A stretch of DNA of 64,000 nucleotides, from positions 9,060,451 through 9,124,450 of the forward strand of contig NW_022097996.1 in assembly GCF_002288925.2 (NCBI RefSeq). Reading direction: 5' to 3'. The position numbers and the translations under genes are program-made. This DNA is from Delphinapterus leucas (Eukaryota; Chordata; Mammalia; Artiodactyla; Monodontidae). Under the pieces are notes generated by a model, which saw only the letters and a program-made list of their open reading frames with translations, was not told the DNA's origin and made no database searches. Shown here one piece after another: positions 1 to 10,925 of the stretch (its first letter is position 1; every line of letters begins with the position of its first letter).

Positions 1-505
1 CTTGATTATTTCATTTCCCATGTTAGGGAAGTTTTCGACTATAATCTCTTCAAATATTTTCTCAGAACCTTTCTTTTTCTCTTCTTCTTCTGGGGCCCCT
101 ATAATTCGAATATTGGTATGTGTGATGTTGTCCAGAGGTCTCTGAGTCTGTCCTCAATCCTTTTCACTCTTTTTTCTTTATTCTGCTCCCTGGCAGTTAT
201 TTCCACCATTTTTCTTCCAGTTCACTTATCCATTCTTCTGCTTCATTTATTCTGCTATTGATTCCTTCTAGAGTATTTTGAATTTCAGTAATTGTGTTGT
301 TCATCACTGTTTGTTTGCTCTTTAGTTCTTCTAGACCCTTGTTAAATATTTCTTGTGTTTTCTCCATTCTGTTTCTGAGATTTTGGATCATCTTTACTAT
401 CATTACTCTGAATTCTTTTTCAGGTAGGTTGCTTATTTCATCTTCATTTATTTGGTCTTGTAGGTTTTTACCTTGCTCCTTCATCTGTAACATTTTTTTT
501 GTCAT
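1..505 (-). pseudogene. L1 ORF1 (RNA-binding coiled-coil protein), N-terminal fragment, frameshifted
   Basis: The reading frame starts at an ATG at 505 (minus) and gives 102 residues rich in Glu, Lys, Gln and Asn, including INSRINEAEEWISELEEK, which is typical of the L1 ORF1p coiled coil. It stops at 197. Beyond the stop, L1-like coding sequence continues in another frame, so the stop follows an apparent one-base loss in an A-run near 205. A second apparent one-base loss lies near 131. ORF1p binds L1 RNA and forms trimers; this copy cannot encode it. The rest of the frame is outside the window. Confidence 0.88.
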
Positions 506-800
506 TTCATTTCATTTTTTCTTTTTTTTGATGGGTGGTGCTGTATTCCTGTCTTACTGGTTGTTTGGCCTGAGTCGTCCAGCACTGGAGTTTGCAGGCT
601 GTTGGATACAGCCAGGTCTTGGTGCTGAGATGAGGACCTCCAGGAGGCCTCACTGTGATTAATATTCCCTGGAGTCTGAGGTTCTCTGTTAGTCCAGTGG
701 TTTGGACTCTGAGCTCCTAGCATAGGAGCTCAGGTCCAACTTCCAGCCTGGGAACCGAGATCCTGCAAACTTAGTGGCATGGTAAAAAAAAAAAAAGAAA

Positions 801-1124
801 CGAAAGAAAGAAAAAAGGAGCAGTGCAATATCAAAGAATAAAAAATAAAATAAAATTAGAAAGATAAAAAATTTATTAGGAAAAATTAAACTACAATTGA
901 AACAACTGCAACAAAGTAAAATAAAACCACAACAGAAAAAGGAAGAAAAAAAAAGGGGGGGGGGAACAAGCCAAAAGGAGAGAACAGTAACAAAATATAA
1001 AGAATAAAATAAAATTAGAAAAATACAAGATTTATTAGGAAAAATATAAAAGAATCAACAACAATGAATCAACAAGGTAAAACAGAACCCCAATCTAAAA
1101 GAGGAAAAAAGAAAAAAAAAAAAG
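801..1124. repeat. Imperfect tandem duplication (unit about 160 bp) in L1 5' UTR
   Basis: Two A-rich (plus strand) units, about 801-960 and 961-1124, share the same order of words. AATAAAATAAAATTAGA ends at 860 and 1019. TTTATTAGG begins at 872 and 1031. CAAAGTAAA/CAAGGTAAA begin at 912 and 1073. The offset is 159 then 161 bases. The segment lies between the GC-rich 5' UTR and ORF1 of the minus-strand L1. A G10 run sits at 955-964. Confidence 0.75.
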
Positions 1125-1269
1125 AAAGCCTTGGCTATGGAGGTGGAGTTTAGGCAGGGATGGGGCTTAGAGTTGGGCGGGACCTAGGGGGGTGGGGGGG
1201 GTGACATTTGAGCGTGGGGCAGGGCCTCAGCTTAGGACCTGCATGGAAGGAGAGAGGCAGCAATTCGAA

Positions 1270-2000
1270 AGGAGGGTCTCTGGAGTGTGGAGTTCTGGAG
1301 TTTGGAGGTGGGGCCCTGAGTGAGGGTGTGTGTGTGTGGGGGGTTTAGGCCGAGCACCTTGGCGGGGGTCTCAGAGGGGGGTCTCCGAGTGTAGAGGTAG
1401 GGCCCTGGGTGGGGGTGTAGGGCCGGGGCTTGGGTTCTACACAGCTCACTTCCTCTCTCTCTCTGTTTCCCTGATCCCAAGGGCACGGGATTAGGTATGG
1501 GGGCCCAACAGGCTCCCTGGTGCCTAAGTGGACAGGGAAAGCACTGGCCGCATTCCCTTCTGTTCCTTCGTACCCCTCCCCCATCACCCCCAGGGTCTCC
1601 CCCATCCCCACTGGACCGCTAACCGAGGGTGGGTCCTGCTGGGTGTAGGAACTCCTCCCCTACCCCAGCCGCCCCTCAGGAGTGCTGTTCCCATAGGTCC
1701 AGCCTTTACTTTTGCTCCCCCTTCCCTCCCTCCCACTCCCTTAGGACCCACGCGGCTGGAGGGGGTCTAGGTGGGCTGAGGATCAGACCTGGGATCTCAG
1801 CAGGTTCCTGGGGGCCCAAGTGGGCAGGGGAAACCTGGCCACGCTCCCTTTTGATCCTCTGCCCTCCCAATCGTCCCCCAATTTCTCCCTTCGGGCGTGG
1901 GATCCCTTCCCCTCCCCCAGCTGCCCCTCAGGGGCACCAGTCCCGTCCCGCCTCCAATTCTCCTCCCTCCTCACTCCCCCCACACCCCACGTCCTACCTG
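1270..2000. repeat. Degenerate internal repeats in the GC-rich L1 5' UTR
   Basis: Similar words recur at separated offsets. GACAGGGAAAGCACTGGCC near 1531 pairs with GCAGGGGAAACCTGGCC near 1824. CCCCAGCCGCCCCTCAGG near 1663 pairs with CCCCAGCTGCCCCTCAGG near 1915. GGTCTCTGGAGTGTGG near 1275 pairs with GGTCTCCGAGTGTAGAGG near 1380. This resembles a decayed multi-unit promoter region rather than simple low-complexity DNA. Confidence 0.55.
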
Positions 2001-2088
2001 GTCGCTGGGAGTTCCTCCCGTGGTCCCCCACCGGTGCCTGTAGGTGCCCTAATTGTGAGGAGATGCTAATTCCTCATCCTCCTAGTAT

Positions 2089-2097
2089 GCCATCTTG
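2089..2097 (-). promoter_or_regulatory. YY1-type motif at L1 5' end
   Basis: The minus strand reads CAAGATGGC about ten bases inside the L1 5' end. In human L1 a YY1 site of this sequence lies at the same place and fixes the transcription start. Function here is inferred from motif and position. Confidence 0.6.
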
Positions 2098-2109
2098 ACT
2101 CTGCCCCCA

Positions 2110-2290
2110 GTATAGACTTTCTGAAAATCAATTTGGCTATATAAAATCATGAGCATTAAAAAAAAAAAGTCGTATGCTTTGGCCCTACTTCTAAGATTTT
2201 ATTCCAAGATCTAATCAAAGTTATGAACAAAGATTTATGTAGAAGAACAATGATGGCAGGTTAAAATCACCAACCTCAGCAGAAACAATG
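2110..2290 (+). mobile_element. Old L1 (L1M-type) 3' fragment
   Basis: Words such as AAAATCAATTTGGCTATAT, TGGCCCTACTTCTAAG and ATGAACAAAGATTTATGTA follow the order of the L1M 3' region on the plus strand. The younger minus-strand L1 appears to have inserted next to or within this older copy. Confidence 0.6.
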
Positions 2291-2356
2291 TAAAACTCCA
2301 ACATTAAGAATATGGCAGCCAGAAGTCCAGCTTAGGGCAGACTAGACACCTGCCTC

Positions 2357-2709
2357 CATCCGTTCAGGCTACTATAACAAAAACACCACAGATTGGGTGG
2401 CCTGTGAACAACAGACATTTATTTCTCTATTGTGGAGTCTGGGAAGTCCAAGATCAAGGTACCGTCAGATTCAGTGTCTGGTGAGAGTCCACTTCCTTGT
2501 TCATAGCCAGCCACTGTGTCCTCACATGACGGGAGGGGTGAGGGATTTCTCTGGAGTCTCTTTTATAAAGGGCATTAATTCCATTCATGAGGGTTCCACT
2601 CTCGTGACCTAATCACCTCTCAAAGGCCCCAACAAATAACACCATCACATAGGGGGTCAAGATTTCAACATATGAATTTCCAGGGTCACAAACATTCTGT
2701 CGATAGCAA
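2357..2709 (-). mobile_element. MLT1-type MaLR LTR
   Basis: Almost the whole LTR is recognisable in reverse: CCGTTCAGGCTACTATAACA, then GATTGGGTGGCC, GAAGTCCAAGATCAAGGT, CTTTTATAAAGGGCATTAAT, ACCTAATCACCTCTCAAAGG and a terminal ACAAACATTCTGTCGATAGC. It is a non-autonomous ERVL-MaLR solo LTR with no internal sequence alongside. A second copy lies at 44428-44790 in the opposite orientation. Confidence 0.88.
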
Positions 2710-3645
2710 CACTGCAGGGCAGAACCTGGAGGATATGAAATTCTACAGATATAATTAGCTGTGCATACAATGACTCGTCTCCAAAGTAAGAAAAGAAGTG
2801 AAGCTGAGGGTTAACGCAATGAGTACAGGAGTAGATAAGGAGGAGGAATTTGTCTAAATATGCAATGTCCTGTGAAGTTGCTGATGCTGCATTTTTTTAA
2901 ATGACTTTTTTAATGACACATACAAGTAGCAAAGAATTCATGAAACATAGAACACACAAAGATAAAGTTATATTTTAACCCAAATACCACTACATGAAAT
3001 AAATCATTATTAACATGAAAGTGCACATCATTCCAGGCAGCTCTCCATCATATATAAACTAAATAGAAGAAATATTTTCATAAAAATAGGATCATAAGTT
3101 CTATTTTTATTAAAAAGCATTACATTTAATTTTGCAGAAAGAATAGAAAATAAAGTGAAATGTAAGGAATTGCTGAAGTTTAGATAAATAATTTTCACCA
3201 CTAGGGATATTTTATGAAATCATAAGGAAAAAAGTTTAAGGAAAAAAGAGGTTGGAGTCATTTCATTTAAGATCTATATATGTTTTAATTTTAGACAAAA
3301 GCAATACTGTCTCTAATGAAAGTTAAGGAAAATGGCATTCTCATATTTCCTTTCAACTTCTTACTTTTGTTGGCTATATTATTTTTCTTTCCAGTGGAAA
3401 TACATGTAATAATACCTATATTCTGTTCTGTCACCATAATTCTCATAGTTGTTTGATCTTAGTTCTACAACTTTTTTTAAAAAGTAAGGGAATGGTAAAC
3501 ACAAGATTCAAGAGAGTTGCCTTCTGGTTGGGGAGGTAATGTAGTAGGATCGAGGAGGGACAGACAGATAAGTTCAATCATGTGGGTGCTATGTTCATGA
3601 CTGTTTGTGTGTTTACTCCCAGTCTGTTTACAAAATTGGAATCGT
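2710..3645. other. AT-rich stretch, no gene seen
   Basis: No coding potential or named repeat is assigned with confidence. The part at 2885-3070 (ACCCAAATACCACTACATG and neighbours) has the look of a very old interspersed repeat. Confidence 0.6.
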
Positions 3646-4235
3646 ATCATATTTAAAGTTTGATACAATCTTCAAAGTGCTGAGAGAAAAATAACTGTCA
3701 ACTGAGGACTATATACCCAGCAAAACTATCTTTCAAAAATGAAAATGAAATTAAGACATTTTCAAATAAATAAAAGTGTGATACTTCATAACGGCAGTGT
3801 TTTACTAAAGGGACCCCTAAAATATGTATTGTGGGAAGAAAGAAAATAACCCTAGGAGGGAGGTGTGAGATGCAAGGAAACGAAAACAAGGAAATCGATA
3901 AACACAGGAGTAAATCCAAGCTAATAATTTCTGTGAAAAATGAGGGAACACTTTCCAACTTATTCCATGAGGGCGAGCATGACTTTGGCAGTATTAAAAA
4001 TAAAATTACAGGCCAGACTCACTTAAGAACATAGATGCAAACATCCTGGAAAAAAATTACCAAACTAAATTTAGATTATAAAAAAGTCACATATCATGAT
4101 CAAATTTAGCTTAGCCCAGGAAGGTAAGAACATTTAACATAGACAAATATAAAAACATAATCCTCTACATTATGAGAACAAACAAATCAAAGGAGAACAA
4201 TCAAATAATAATTTCCCAGGTGCAGAGAAAGAATT
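3646..4235 (+). mobile_element. Ancient L1 fragment with ORF2 (reverse transcriptase) remnants
   Basis: CAAAGTGCTGAGAGAAAAAT and TATATACCCAGCAAAACTAT start an old L1 segment. From about 3945 the words CACTTTCCAACTTATTCCAT, TTACAGGCCAGACTCACTTA, GAACATAGATGCAAACATCC and ATCATGATCAAATTTAGCTT match the order of the ORF2 reverse-transcriptase region. Frames are broken throughout, and only short peptides such as LSNLFHEGEHDF recall the protein. Confidence 0.8.
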
Positions 4236-4705
4236 GGATAAAATTGAACCCTCCTTCATCCAGCTGCTTACTACCTCTCTAACCCCAATTCCTGCTATGC
4301 TTTCCCTTGTTCATTCACTTTCAGGCATGCTGGTCTCCTTGCTGTTTCTCAAACAAGCCATGCAGCCTCCGACCTCAGTCTTTGCACCTGCTACTCCCTC
4401 TGCATGGAATGTGCTCTCTGTGCATAGCTTGCTTCCTTATGTCCTTCCAGTATTCACTCAAACATCACCTTCTCCATGACGCCTTCCCTCATCAGCTTAT
4501 TGAAAACGGCATCCCTCAGCTCCCACACTGTCATCCCCTTTCTTGCCCTGGTTTTCTCCACAGCATTTATCACCTTCAAGAACACCATAAAATACTTATT
4601 TGCTTTATTTGTTGTACTTTTCTCCTCCACACTGGAAGCTCCACAAGGGCAGAACTTTTTGCCTGTTTTGTTTTGGGATGTATACCTAATGGTTAGACTG
4701 AGCCT
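4236..4705 (+). mobile_element. LINE-2 (L2) 3' part
   Basis: The order of words is diagnostic for L2: CTTGCTGTTTCTCAAACAAG, TTTGCACCTGCTACTCCCTC, TGCATGGAATGTGCTCTC, CTCAAACATCACCTTCTCCA, CACAGCATTTATCACCTTC and TGGAAGCTCCACAAGGGCAG. The open frames here (for example 4307-4696) are decayed L2 and not a host gene. Confidence 0.9.
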
Positions 4706-4833
4706 TTTTGCTCACTTCCTTTCTCTCTCTGTTTCCCTGATCCCAGTAATAGTATAAAGATGCCCCCTCAATTCGACTATCTCCAGATTTGAGCATGTTT
4801 CAGTTTATAGCATCACCTTCGGGAGGATGTATA

Positions 4834-5156
4834 GAGTTGCCCCTCGGCAACAGTGGGGAATTGTGGGGAATTGATTCCAGGACCCCCATGGATACCAAAA
4901 TCCCAGGATGCTCAAATCCCTTATGTTGAATGGCATAGTATTTGCATATAACCTATACACATCCTCTTGTAAACTTTAAATCATCTGTAGATTACTTATA
5001 ATACTTAATGCAATATAAATGCCATGCAAATAGTTGCTGGTACAGCAAATTCAAGTTTTGTTTTCTAAACTTTTCCAGAATTTTTAAAATAATGTTTTTG
5101 ACCCATGGTTACTTGAATCTGTGGATGTGGAACCCATGTATATAGAAGGCCAACTG
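4834..5156 (+). mobile_element. Tigger/MER8-like non-autonomous DNA transposon, TA duplication
   Basis: The sequence runs from GAGTTGCCCCTCGGCAAC through TGATTCCAGGACCCCCATGG, AAATCATCTGTAGATTACTT and CTGTGGATGTGGAACCCATG to GAAGGCCAACTG. The two ends are diverged inverted repeats, and TA flanks both (4832-4833 and 5157-5158), as expected for a pogo/Tigger-type insertion. Confidence 0.83.
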
Positions 5157-5158
5157 TA

Positions 5159-8100
5159 CAGCATCAAGGTTAGGCTCTATGCCAGAACCTCCTCCCTTAG
5201 CTGTAATATTTACATGTTTGTGGTATCAGATGATACAATTTTTCTTGTTTAAATACTGCTAGTAATTTTTTTTAATTTTTGGTGTTTTATTTAGTTTTTA
5301 CTTTTGAATGTTTTTGTTCATTAGGTATCGTGGGAGGAAGATTCTGTGATCCAGTTTCACTCTGCCCTCTGTACCAAGATGTCTTCCATAGTCCCAATCA
5401 TTAAAAATTTTAATGCTGGGTCACCCATCTCTAAAATCTGCTAAAACTAATTTGTATTTCTAACTCAAGAAACTCCCTTTATTAGGGACAAAGGCACATT
5501 TCTGTATCATACATTGTCAGGGTTGAGACCAATACAGAATCAGAGTTGAGAAAAAAGACCTATTCATTTACTTAAGTCCATTCTAACAACAACAAAAATA
5601 AAAATGGCTTCTAGATCTAAAGTAGTAGATGTTGTCTGTGGAGCTTCCCTGAGGAGTGCACTCAATCTATTTTATAATGGCCCTTAAAGATTAGTATTTA
5701 AAGTCCTTCATTGATCTGACACAACTTTAAGTGTCCTGGTATTATAAACATCTGGAGTCACGAGATCTTAAATTAGTCAGTTAGTGTTTACTGACTACCT
5801 ACTATGTGCTCCATTCTGCTATGGAGATGGATAAAAAGTAACTGTCTCTGCCCTCCCAGTTGGGGAGATAAGATGTGTTCCCCCAAAACAGTTCAAAACA
5901 GGGGATAAGCACTCCACTCTGCTCCAACTCAGTCTAAAGGTTTGATTAGATCGATTACATCCACGGGGAAGACCCCAAGAGATCATTTTGTCCACCTCCT
6001 CACACTGAGGTACTCATCGTAAATGCCTGTTTGTTGAGCAGCCATTACTGATCATTAATTGATAACAGCAAGTGGCACTTCTAAAGACTGCATTGCTTTA
6101 TACGTCTCTTCTGAAGCTTTAATGAATAAGGGGAATCACCAGCAAAGGAAGCTGAATCGTGAAGCAAAGAAAGGAGATGCTGCAGTGGAAACTACTGGCC
6201 AGAACCTCACCTGACGCACCAGCTCACCCCAACTTTCAGGTTCTGATTTTCACTCTACACGTGATCACGTGCATGGGTGTGCACACACATACAGCACATG
6301 TATGTGCCCCTTACTCCCTACCCACCCAAACCTATACACTCCCGCCTTGGGCCTCAGTCCCTCCCTCCTCATCCTTTCTGCCCCATCAGCACCCGTTATC
6401 AGGGAAGGGCTACAGATGCTCAGGACCACCAGTGTCCCATCTCCACTGGTTTGTATCTCCACAGGTAATTTCACCCAACAATGCGTTTCACTGATTAGAT
6501 TTCCTTTGTCACGTTCTCTATCGTGATTCCAAATAGACCTAAATGATGTTAATCCCGGCTAAGAATTTTGGGGGGGAGATCATATAGAACAGAATTGAAT
6601 GTAAGAAGAGGTGTCAATGATCACAGACTTGTTCATCTTTTCCCCATCGTGGTGGCATTTGAAATTTTTCTATTACTCATTTGGATTCCAATCTCTGCGC
6701 TTCCCTCTCCTTTCTCCTAGCTTCTAAGTCAAACAGATTTTTTTCTCAGCAAAATAACCCTTCAGTTACTACCAGGGACAGACTTGTATGTGGGCCACAA
6801 CAGATGTACAAGACAAGCTCTACAGGCATGTAAAAGGGTTCGGTGTCAAGATAGAATTTATCTAATACAGCATTTCCTCTCAAGTGCCATTTATCATCCC
6901 TTAGATGTTGAACTCCTTATAAAAATATTAGATTCTCTTTTTTCACAAACGCTGTTTATTATTTTACTCTTGATTAAGGACAGGCTTTGAAATTAGATTG
7001 ACTTGCTTCATTTCTGCTGGCAAATTCCCTTTCTTGACTTCCAATTCTAATTTTTTCCCTTTGCCTTGAAATTCTATTTGTACTCTAACACTTTGAAAAA
7101 CAATGTCAGTTAGAATTTGGCAATTTTATGGAAGCTGTTTGTTCCAAAATACGTTTTAACACATTCACATCAATGCAGTGTCTATTGGTGGACCCATATC
7201 CTAAGGAAACTGAGGGTGACTACAAAGTCACCAGGTGTGTGCCTCAAGTGTGACAATACCTCTGATGTCATGAAGCCTTTTCTGTGACTGAGCAAAGAGA
7301 CCCAGTTGCCTTAAGGTTATTAAGTCCGAAGATGATAGTCTATTAGAGCACAAAGGTGTCTGGTGTCAGCTGATTTGTGGTGTGTTTTGGGAGGGTGTGA
7401 CAGGGGAAAGGAACGTTAGTCACAGAGCACGATCCAGAGAGTTAGCCTCAGGTCCTGACCCACAGAGGATGCCAGGACATGTCACAATAGCATGTCCAAA
7501 GAGGTTGACAAAGACAGGACTTCCTGAGGTAAGAATCAGAAATGCCAATACATAACCAATAGAAGTCATAAATCAGGGGAAGATGCACTAGGTAGGCAGT
7601 GGACCAGAAAAGCAAGCTAGATTTTGGTTGAGGCCAATTCTGGAAATGGGCTGATGTCCTCTGCCGGTTCCCTTCTTTTTGTAAGGGCTTGGGAGGGGCA
7701 GAGTTCAGGAACCTTCCAGCCCAACATCTCTGCTGAACTAGGCTCACCAACAGGCAGATCCACGTGGTTTCCCCAATTGAAATTAATCACTCCTTCCCAA
7801 CGCTCCCATAGCCCTTCGTTACCTCATTTACAGCCCTTGAAATAATGGATACGGAAGGACTTTGTAAACTGAAAAGCACTGTACAAACGTCAGATGTTGG
7901 GGGCTTAGCAGGGGAGGGATAGATAATGCACCTCTTCCACTCCTGAGTCAGTCACCAATGTTGAGAGACACGGGGAGTCAGCCAGACACAGATCAATTCA
8001 TCAGACTTATTACAGACAGCAGCTGGTTCAGATTCGGGGCCACACTGAACCTCCTCATACTCCACCCCAGAATTAAAATTCTCCACCCAGTCAAGGCTGA

Positions 8101-8599
8101 TGGCCTGCAAAATAGGCTGACCAAGGAGCCCAAGCCTATCAGAGGAGTCATTGTCCTCCCACAGGAGGCATGAGGGAGGGAGCAGGGTGAGGGGAGGCCA
8201 GAGTGTTACTCTAAGTCCCTCCACATTGAAACACAGAGAAAGAGACCGTTCATTCATCTGTGCTTTGTGCTTCAGTCCTTCATGTACTCTGCAGGCTCTA
8301 TATGCTAGATGCTGGGGATAGAGAGATAAATGAGACCTCGGAGCGTTTGTAATCTAGTAGAAGCTATTAACAATCCAATGTGACAGCCATACATTAGGAA
8401 GGGTGGAGTTCATTCTCCTCAGGTGAGCTGGGGAAGGTTTCATAGACCAGGTAATAAGTGAGTTGGCTCTTAGATTATGTGTAGGAGTTCACCAGATGGA
8501 GAAGAGAAGGAAGGGAATTATTCACAGCAAAGGAAGCAGCAGGGCAAAGACGAAGGCTCAAACTCTTTATGAAATGAAATGAGGCACAAATAAGCGAAT
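5159..8599. other. Mostly single-copy DNA, no gene seen
   Basis: No exon-like frame was found. Two fragments of an ancient repeat with the theme 'CTACTATGTGCTCC..CTGGGGAT' are visible near 5785-5865 and 8255-8375. A pyrimidine-rich, C-rich stretch lies at 6300-6400. The rest shows nothing recognisable. Confidence 0.6.
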
Positions 8600-9099
8600 A
8601 CACAAAGCCCTTCAAGAGTTATTTGCAGTGAGGTGGACGGACCTAGAGTCTGTCATACAAAGTGAAGTAAGTCAGAAGGAGAAAAACAAATACCGTATGC
8701 TAACACATATATATGGAATCTAAAAAAAAAAGAAAATGGATCTGAAGAACCTAGGGCCAGGACAGGAATAAAGACGCAGACGTAGAGAATGGACTTGAGG
8801 ACACAGGGGAGGGGGAAGGGTAAGCTGGGACAAAGTGAGAGAGTGGCATGGACATATATACACTACCAAATGTAAAACAGATAGCTGGTGGGAAGCAGCT
8901 GCATAGCACAGGGAGATCAGCTCGGTGCTTTGTGACCACCTAGAGGGGTGGGATAGGGAGGGTGGGAGGGAGGGAGATGCAAGAGGGAGGATATATGGGG
9001 ATGTATGTATATGTATAGCTGATTCACTTTGTTATACAGCAGAAACTAACACAACATTGTAAAGCAATTATACTCCAATAAATATGTTAAAAAAAAAAC
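8600..9099 (+). mobile_element. L1 3' end (artiodactyl/cetacean type)
   Basis: GGTGGACGGACCTAGAGTC, AAGTGAAGTAAGTCAGAAGG, GCATAGCACAGGGAGATCAG, ATACAGCAGAAACTAACACA and TATACTCCAATAAATATG, then an A-tail, form a continuous L1 3' terminus. It is 5'-truncated. A SINE abuts its tail. Confidence 0.93.
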
Positions 9100-9106
9100 A
9101 ACTATA

Positions 9107-9203
9107 GGGACTTCCTTGGCGGTCCAGCGGTTAAGACTCTGCGCTCCCAACGCAGGGGGCTTGCGTTTGATCCCTGGTCAGATCCCACATACCACAAATA
9201 AAA
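9107..9203 (+). mobile_element. tRNA-derived SINE (CHR type), truncated
   Basis: GGGACTTCCTTGGCGGTCCA opens the tRNA-like head, and GATCCCACATACCACAAATA ends it, followed by a minimal A-rich tail. It sits directly after the L1 A-tail, a common SINE landing site. Confidence 0.87.
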
Positions 9204-9207
9204 GTGA

Positions 9208-9240
9208 CTGACCAGTCACTGACCAGTCAATGACCACTGA
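9208..9240. repeat. Three-copy 11-bp minisatellite
   Basis: CTGACCAGTCA occurs exactly at 9208-9218 and 9219-9229, followed by a diverged ATGACCACTGA at 9230-9240. It lies just after the SINE tail. Confidence 0.85.
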
Positions 9241-10078
9241 GCCTGCCTAGCCCTCCCTGCCCAATGCTTTCCCAAAATTAGGCCAGTTCCAGGGAGTTCT
9301 GAGGCCCTTCTGAAGCTGAGATCCTGGACCCCGGAGGCTGGGACACCTGGGGCAGGTAAATCCTTTCTGCACCCTCTAGCACGTGAAGCACATGCAAGGG
9401 CACCCCTCAGCCTGCTTCACTGAGACCCGGCAGCACCCAGAAGGGGTCAGTGCTCTCTGGGTTGCTCTGCTGGGTTTTAAACTCTTCTTAGTTAGAGAAA
9501 AAAAAAATTTTCAAATCGAATCAATAGGAAATTATAGTCTTGTATAAAGGTTAGATAATAGCATTCAAGGAACATTCAAAGGAGAAAAACAAGAACTACC
9601 CTGAGTCTCGTTATTCTCACTCAAGACTTATCCTCTTCTGGCTTTTGTCCACGTGCACACATAATTTTGCTTGGTTATAATCAGAAGGCGCATACAATTT
9701 TGTATTAAAGCAATAAAGTTTTAATGATATATAGATAATAGAAGGCAAATGGCTATAAAGCAAAATTTATGCAGGTTTGTAGGGGAAAATCCATTTTAAA
9801 GGGGATAATGTAGGATAATGGCACATATTAGAGCAGTACACTTGGGATAGTGCTTATAAAGATTTTAATAAAATTCCTTCTCTTTTCTTTTTATACCGTT
9901 CCTTAACCAAGTCATGATGAAATAAATGTAATATATGTTCAGCCTATATTTGTACCATTTGATTTTCAAAACAATCATGGTAGTTAAGGAGGAAAAAAAA
10001 TCCATAGATCTTAGTGCTTGCAGGGACCTTAGAAATATTACTTCCAACCCAGTAAGAGACAAATTGTTCATGGCATTT
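9241..10078. other. No gene or named repeat seen
   Basis: The first half is GC-moderate (to about 9470), the second is AT-rich. No coding signal was recognised. Confidence 0.55.
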
Positions 10079-10376
10079 TATGGCTGCGTTGGGTCTTAGT
10101 TGTGGCACATGGGATCTTTGTTGAGGCACGTGGGATCTTTCACTGTGGCACACGGGCTTTTTGTTGTGGCATGTGGGCTTCTCTCTAGTGTGGCCCGTGG
10201 GCTTTGTAGTTGCGGCACACAGGCTCTCTAGTTGAGGTGCACGAGCTCAGTAGTTGTGGCGCGCCGGCCTAGTTGCCCCACAGCATGTGGGATCTCAATT
10301 CCATGACCAGGGATTGAACCTGCGTCCCCTGCATTGGAAGGTGGGTTCTATACCACTGGACCACCAGGGAAGTCCC
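10079..10376 (-). mobile_element. tRNA-derived SINE (CHR type)
   Basis: The minus-strand SINE ends on the plus strand with CCACCAGGGAAGTCCC, the reverse of the SINE head. The body carries repeated GTTGTGGCACATGGG-like modules. It lies next to a minus-strand L1 fragment. No clear TSD was found. Confidence 0.88.
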
Positions 10377-10661
10377 TATAATACAGTATTATTAACTACA
10401 GTCAACATGCCGAGCCTTATATCCCCAGGAATTATTTGTCTCATAACTGGAAGTTTGTGCCTTTTGACTACATTCACCAAATTCCCCCACCCCCTACCTC
10501 TGGCAACCATAAATCTGATCTCTGTTTTATGAGTTTGGCTTTTTTAGATTCCACAAGTAAGTGAGATCATACAGTATATGTCTTTCTCTGTCTGACTTAC
10601 TTCACTTAGCATAATACCCTCAAGGTCCATCCACGTTGTCACAAACGCCAGCCTTTCCTTC

Positions 10662-10852
10662 TTTTTTTTTTTTAATATTTATTTAGTTTGGCTGCTCCGG
10701 GTCTCAGTTGCGGCACACAGGATCTTCGCTGCGGCATGCAGACTTCTTAGTTGTGGCATGCATGCGGATCTACTTCCCCGAGCAGGGATGGAACCCGGGC
10801 CCCCTATATTGGAAGCGCAGAGTCCTACCCACTGGACCACCAGGGAAGTCCC
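10662..10852 (-). mobile_element. tRNA-derived SINE inserted in L1
   Basis: The T-rich tail (minus-strand poly-A) at 10662-10673 is followed by GGTCTCAGTTGCGGCACAC and closes with ACCACCAGGGAAGTCCC. L1 sequence resumes directly with TCCTTTTTATGGCTGAATAG, which makes this a nested insertion. Confidence 0.9.
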
Positions 10853-10878
10853 TCCTTTTTATGGCTGAATAGTGTTCC

Positions 10879-10880
<2 letters not shown>

Positions 10881-10923
<43 letters not shown>
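10881..10923. repeat. (TG)n microsatellite
   Basis: An uninterrupted run of about 21 TG units within the L1 fragment. Confidence 0.98.

Positions 10924-10925
<2 letters not shown>

Larger units (their letters stand above)
1..2107 (-). mobile_element. LINE-1 5' part: 5' UTR and start of ORF1, cut by window edge
   Basis: A minus-strand L1 enters from the left edge and has its 5' end near 2107. Read on the minus strand it begins with a G-run followed by CAGAGTCAAGATGGC, continues through a GC-rich 5' UTR (about 2107-1130) and a T-rich segment (about 1124-780), and reaches an ORF1 start codon at 505. Most genomic L1 copies are 5'-truncated, so a copy with its 5' end is uncommon. The 3' end and its TSD lie outside the window. 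The element is clear; the subfamily is not determined. Confidence 0.93.

Noticed and set aside
1190..1400. CpG/G-rich stretch as a host promoter
   Set aside because: It is explained by the L1 5' UTR.
4307..4696. 129-residue plus-strand frame
   Set aside because: It lies inside an L2 3' region; the peptide is translated repeat.
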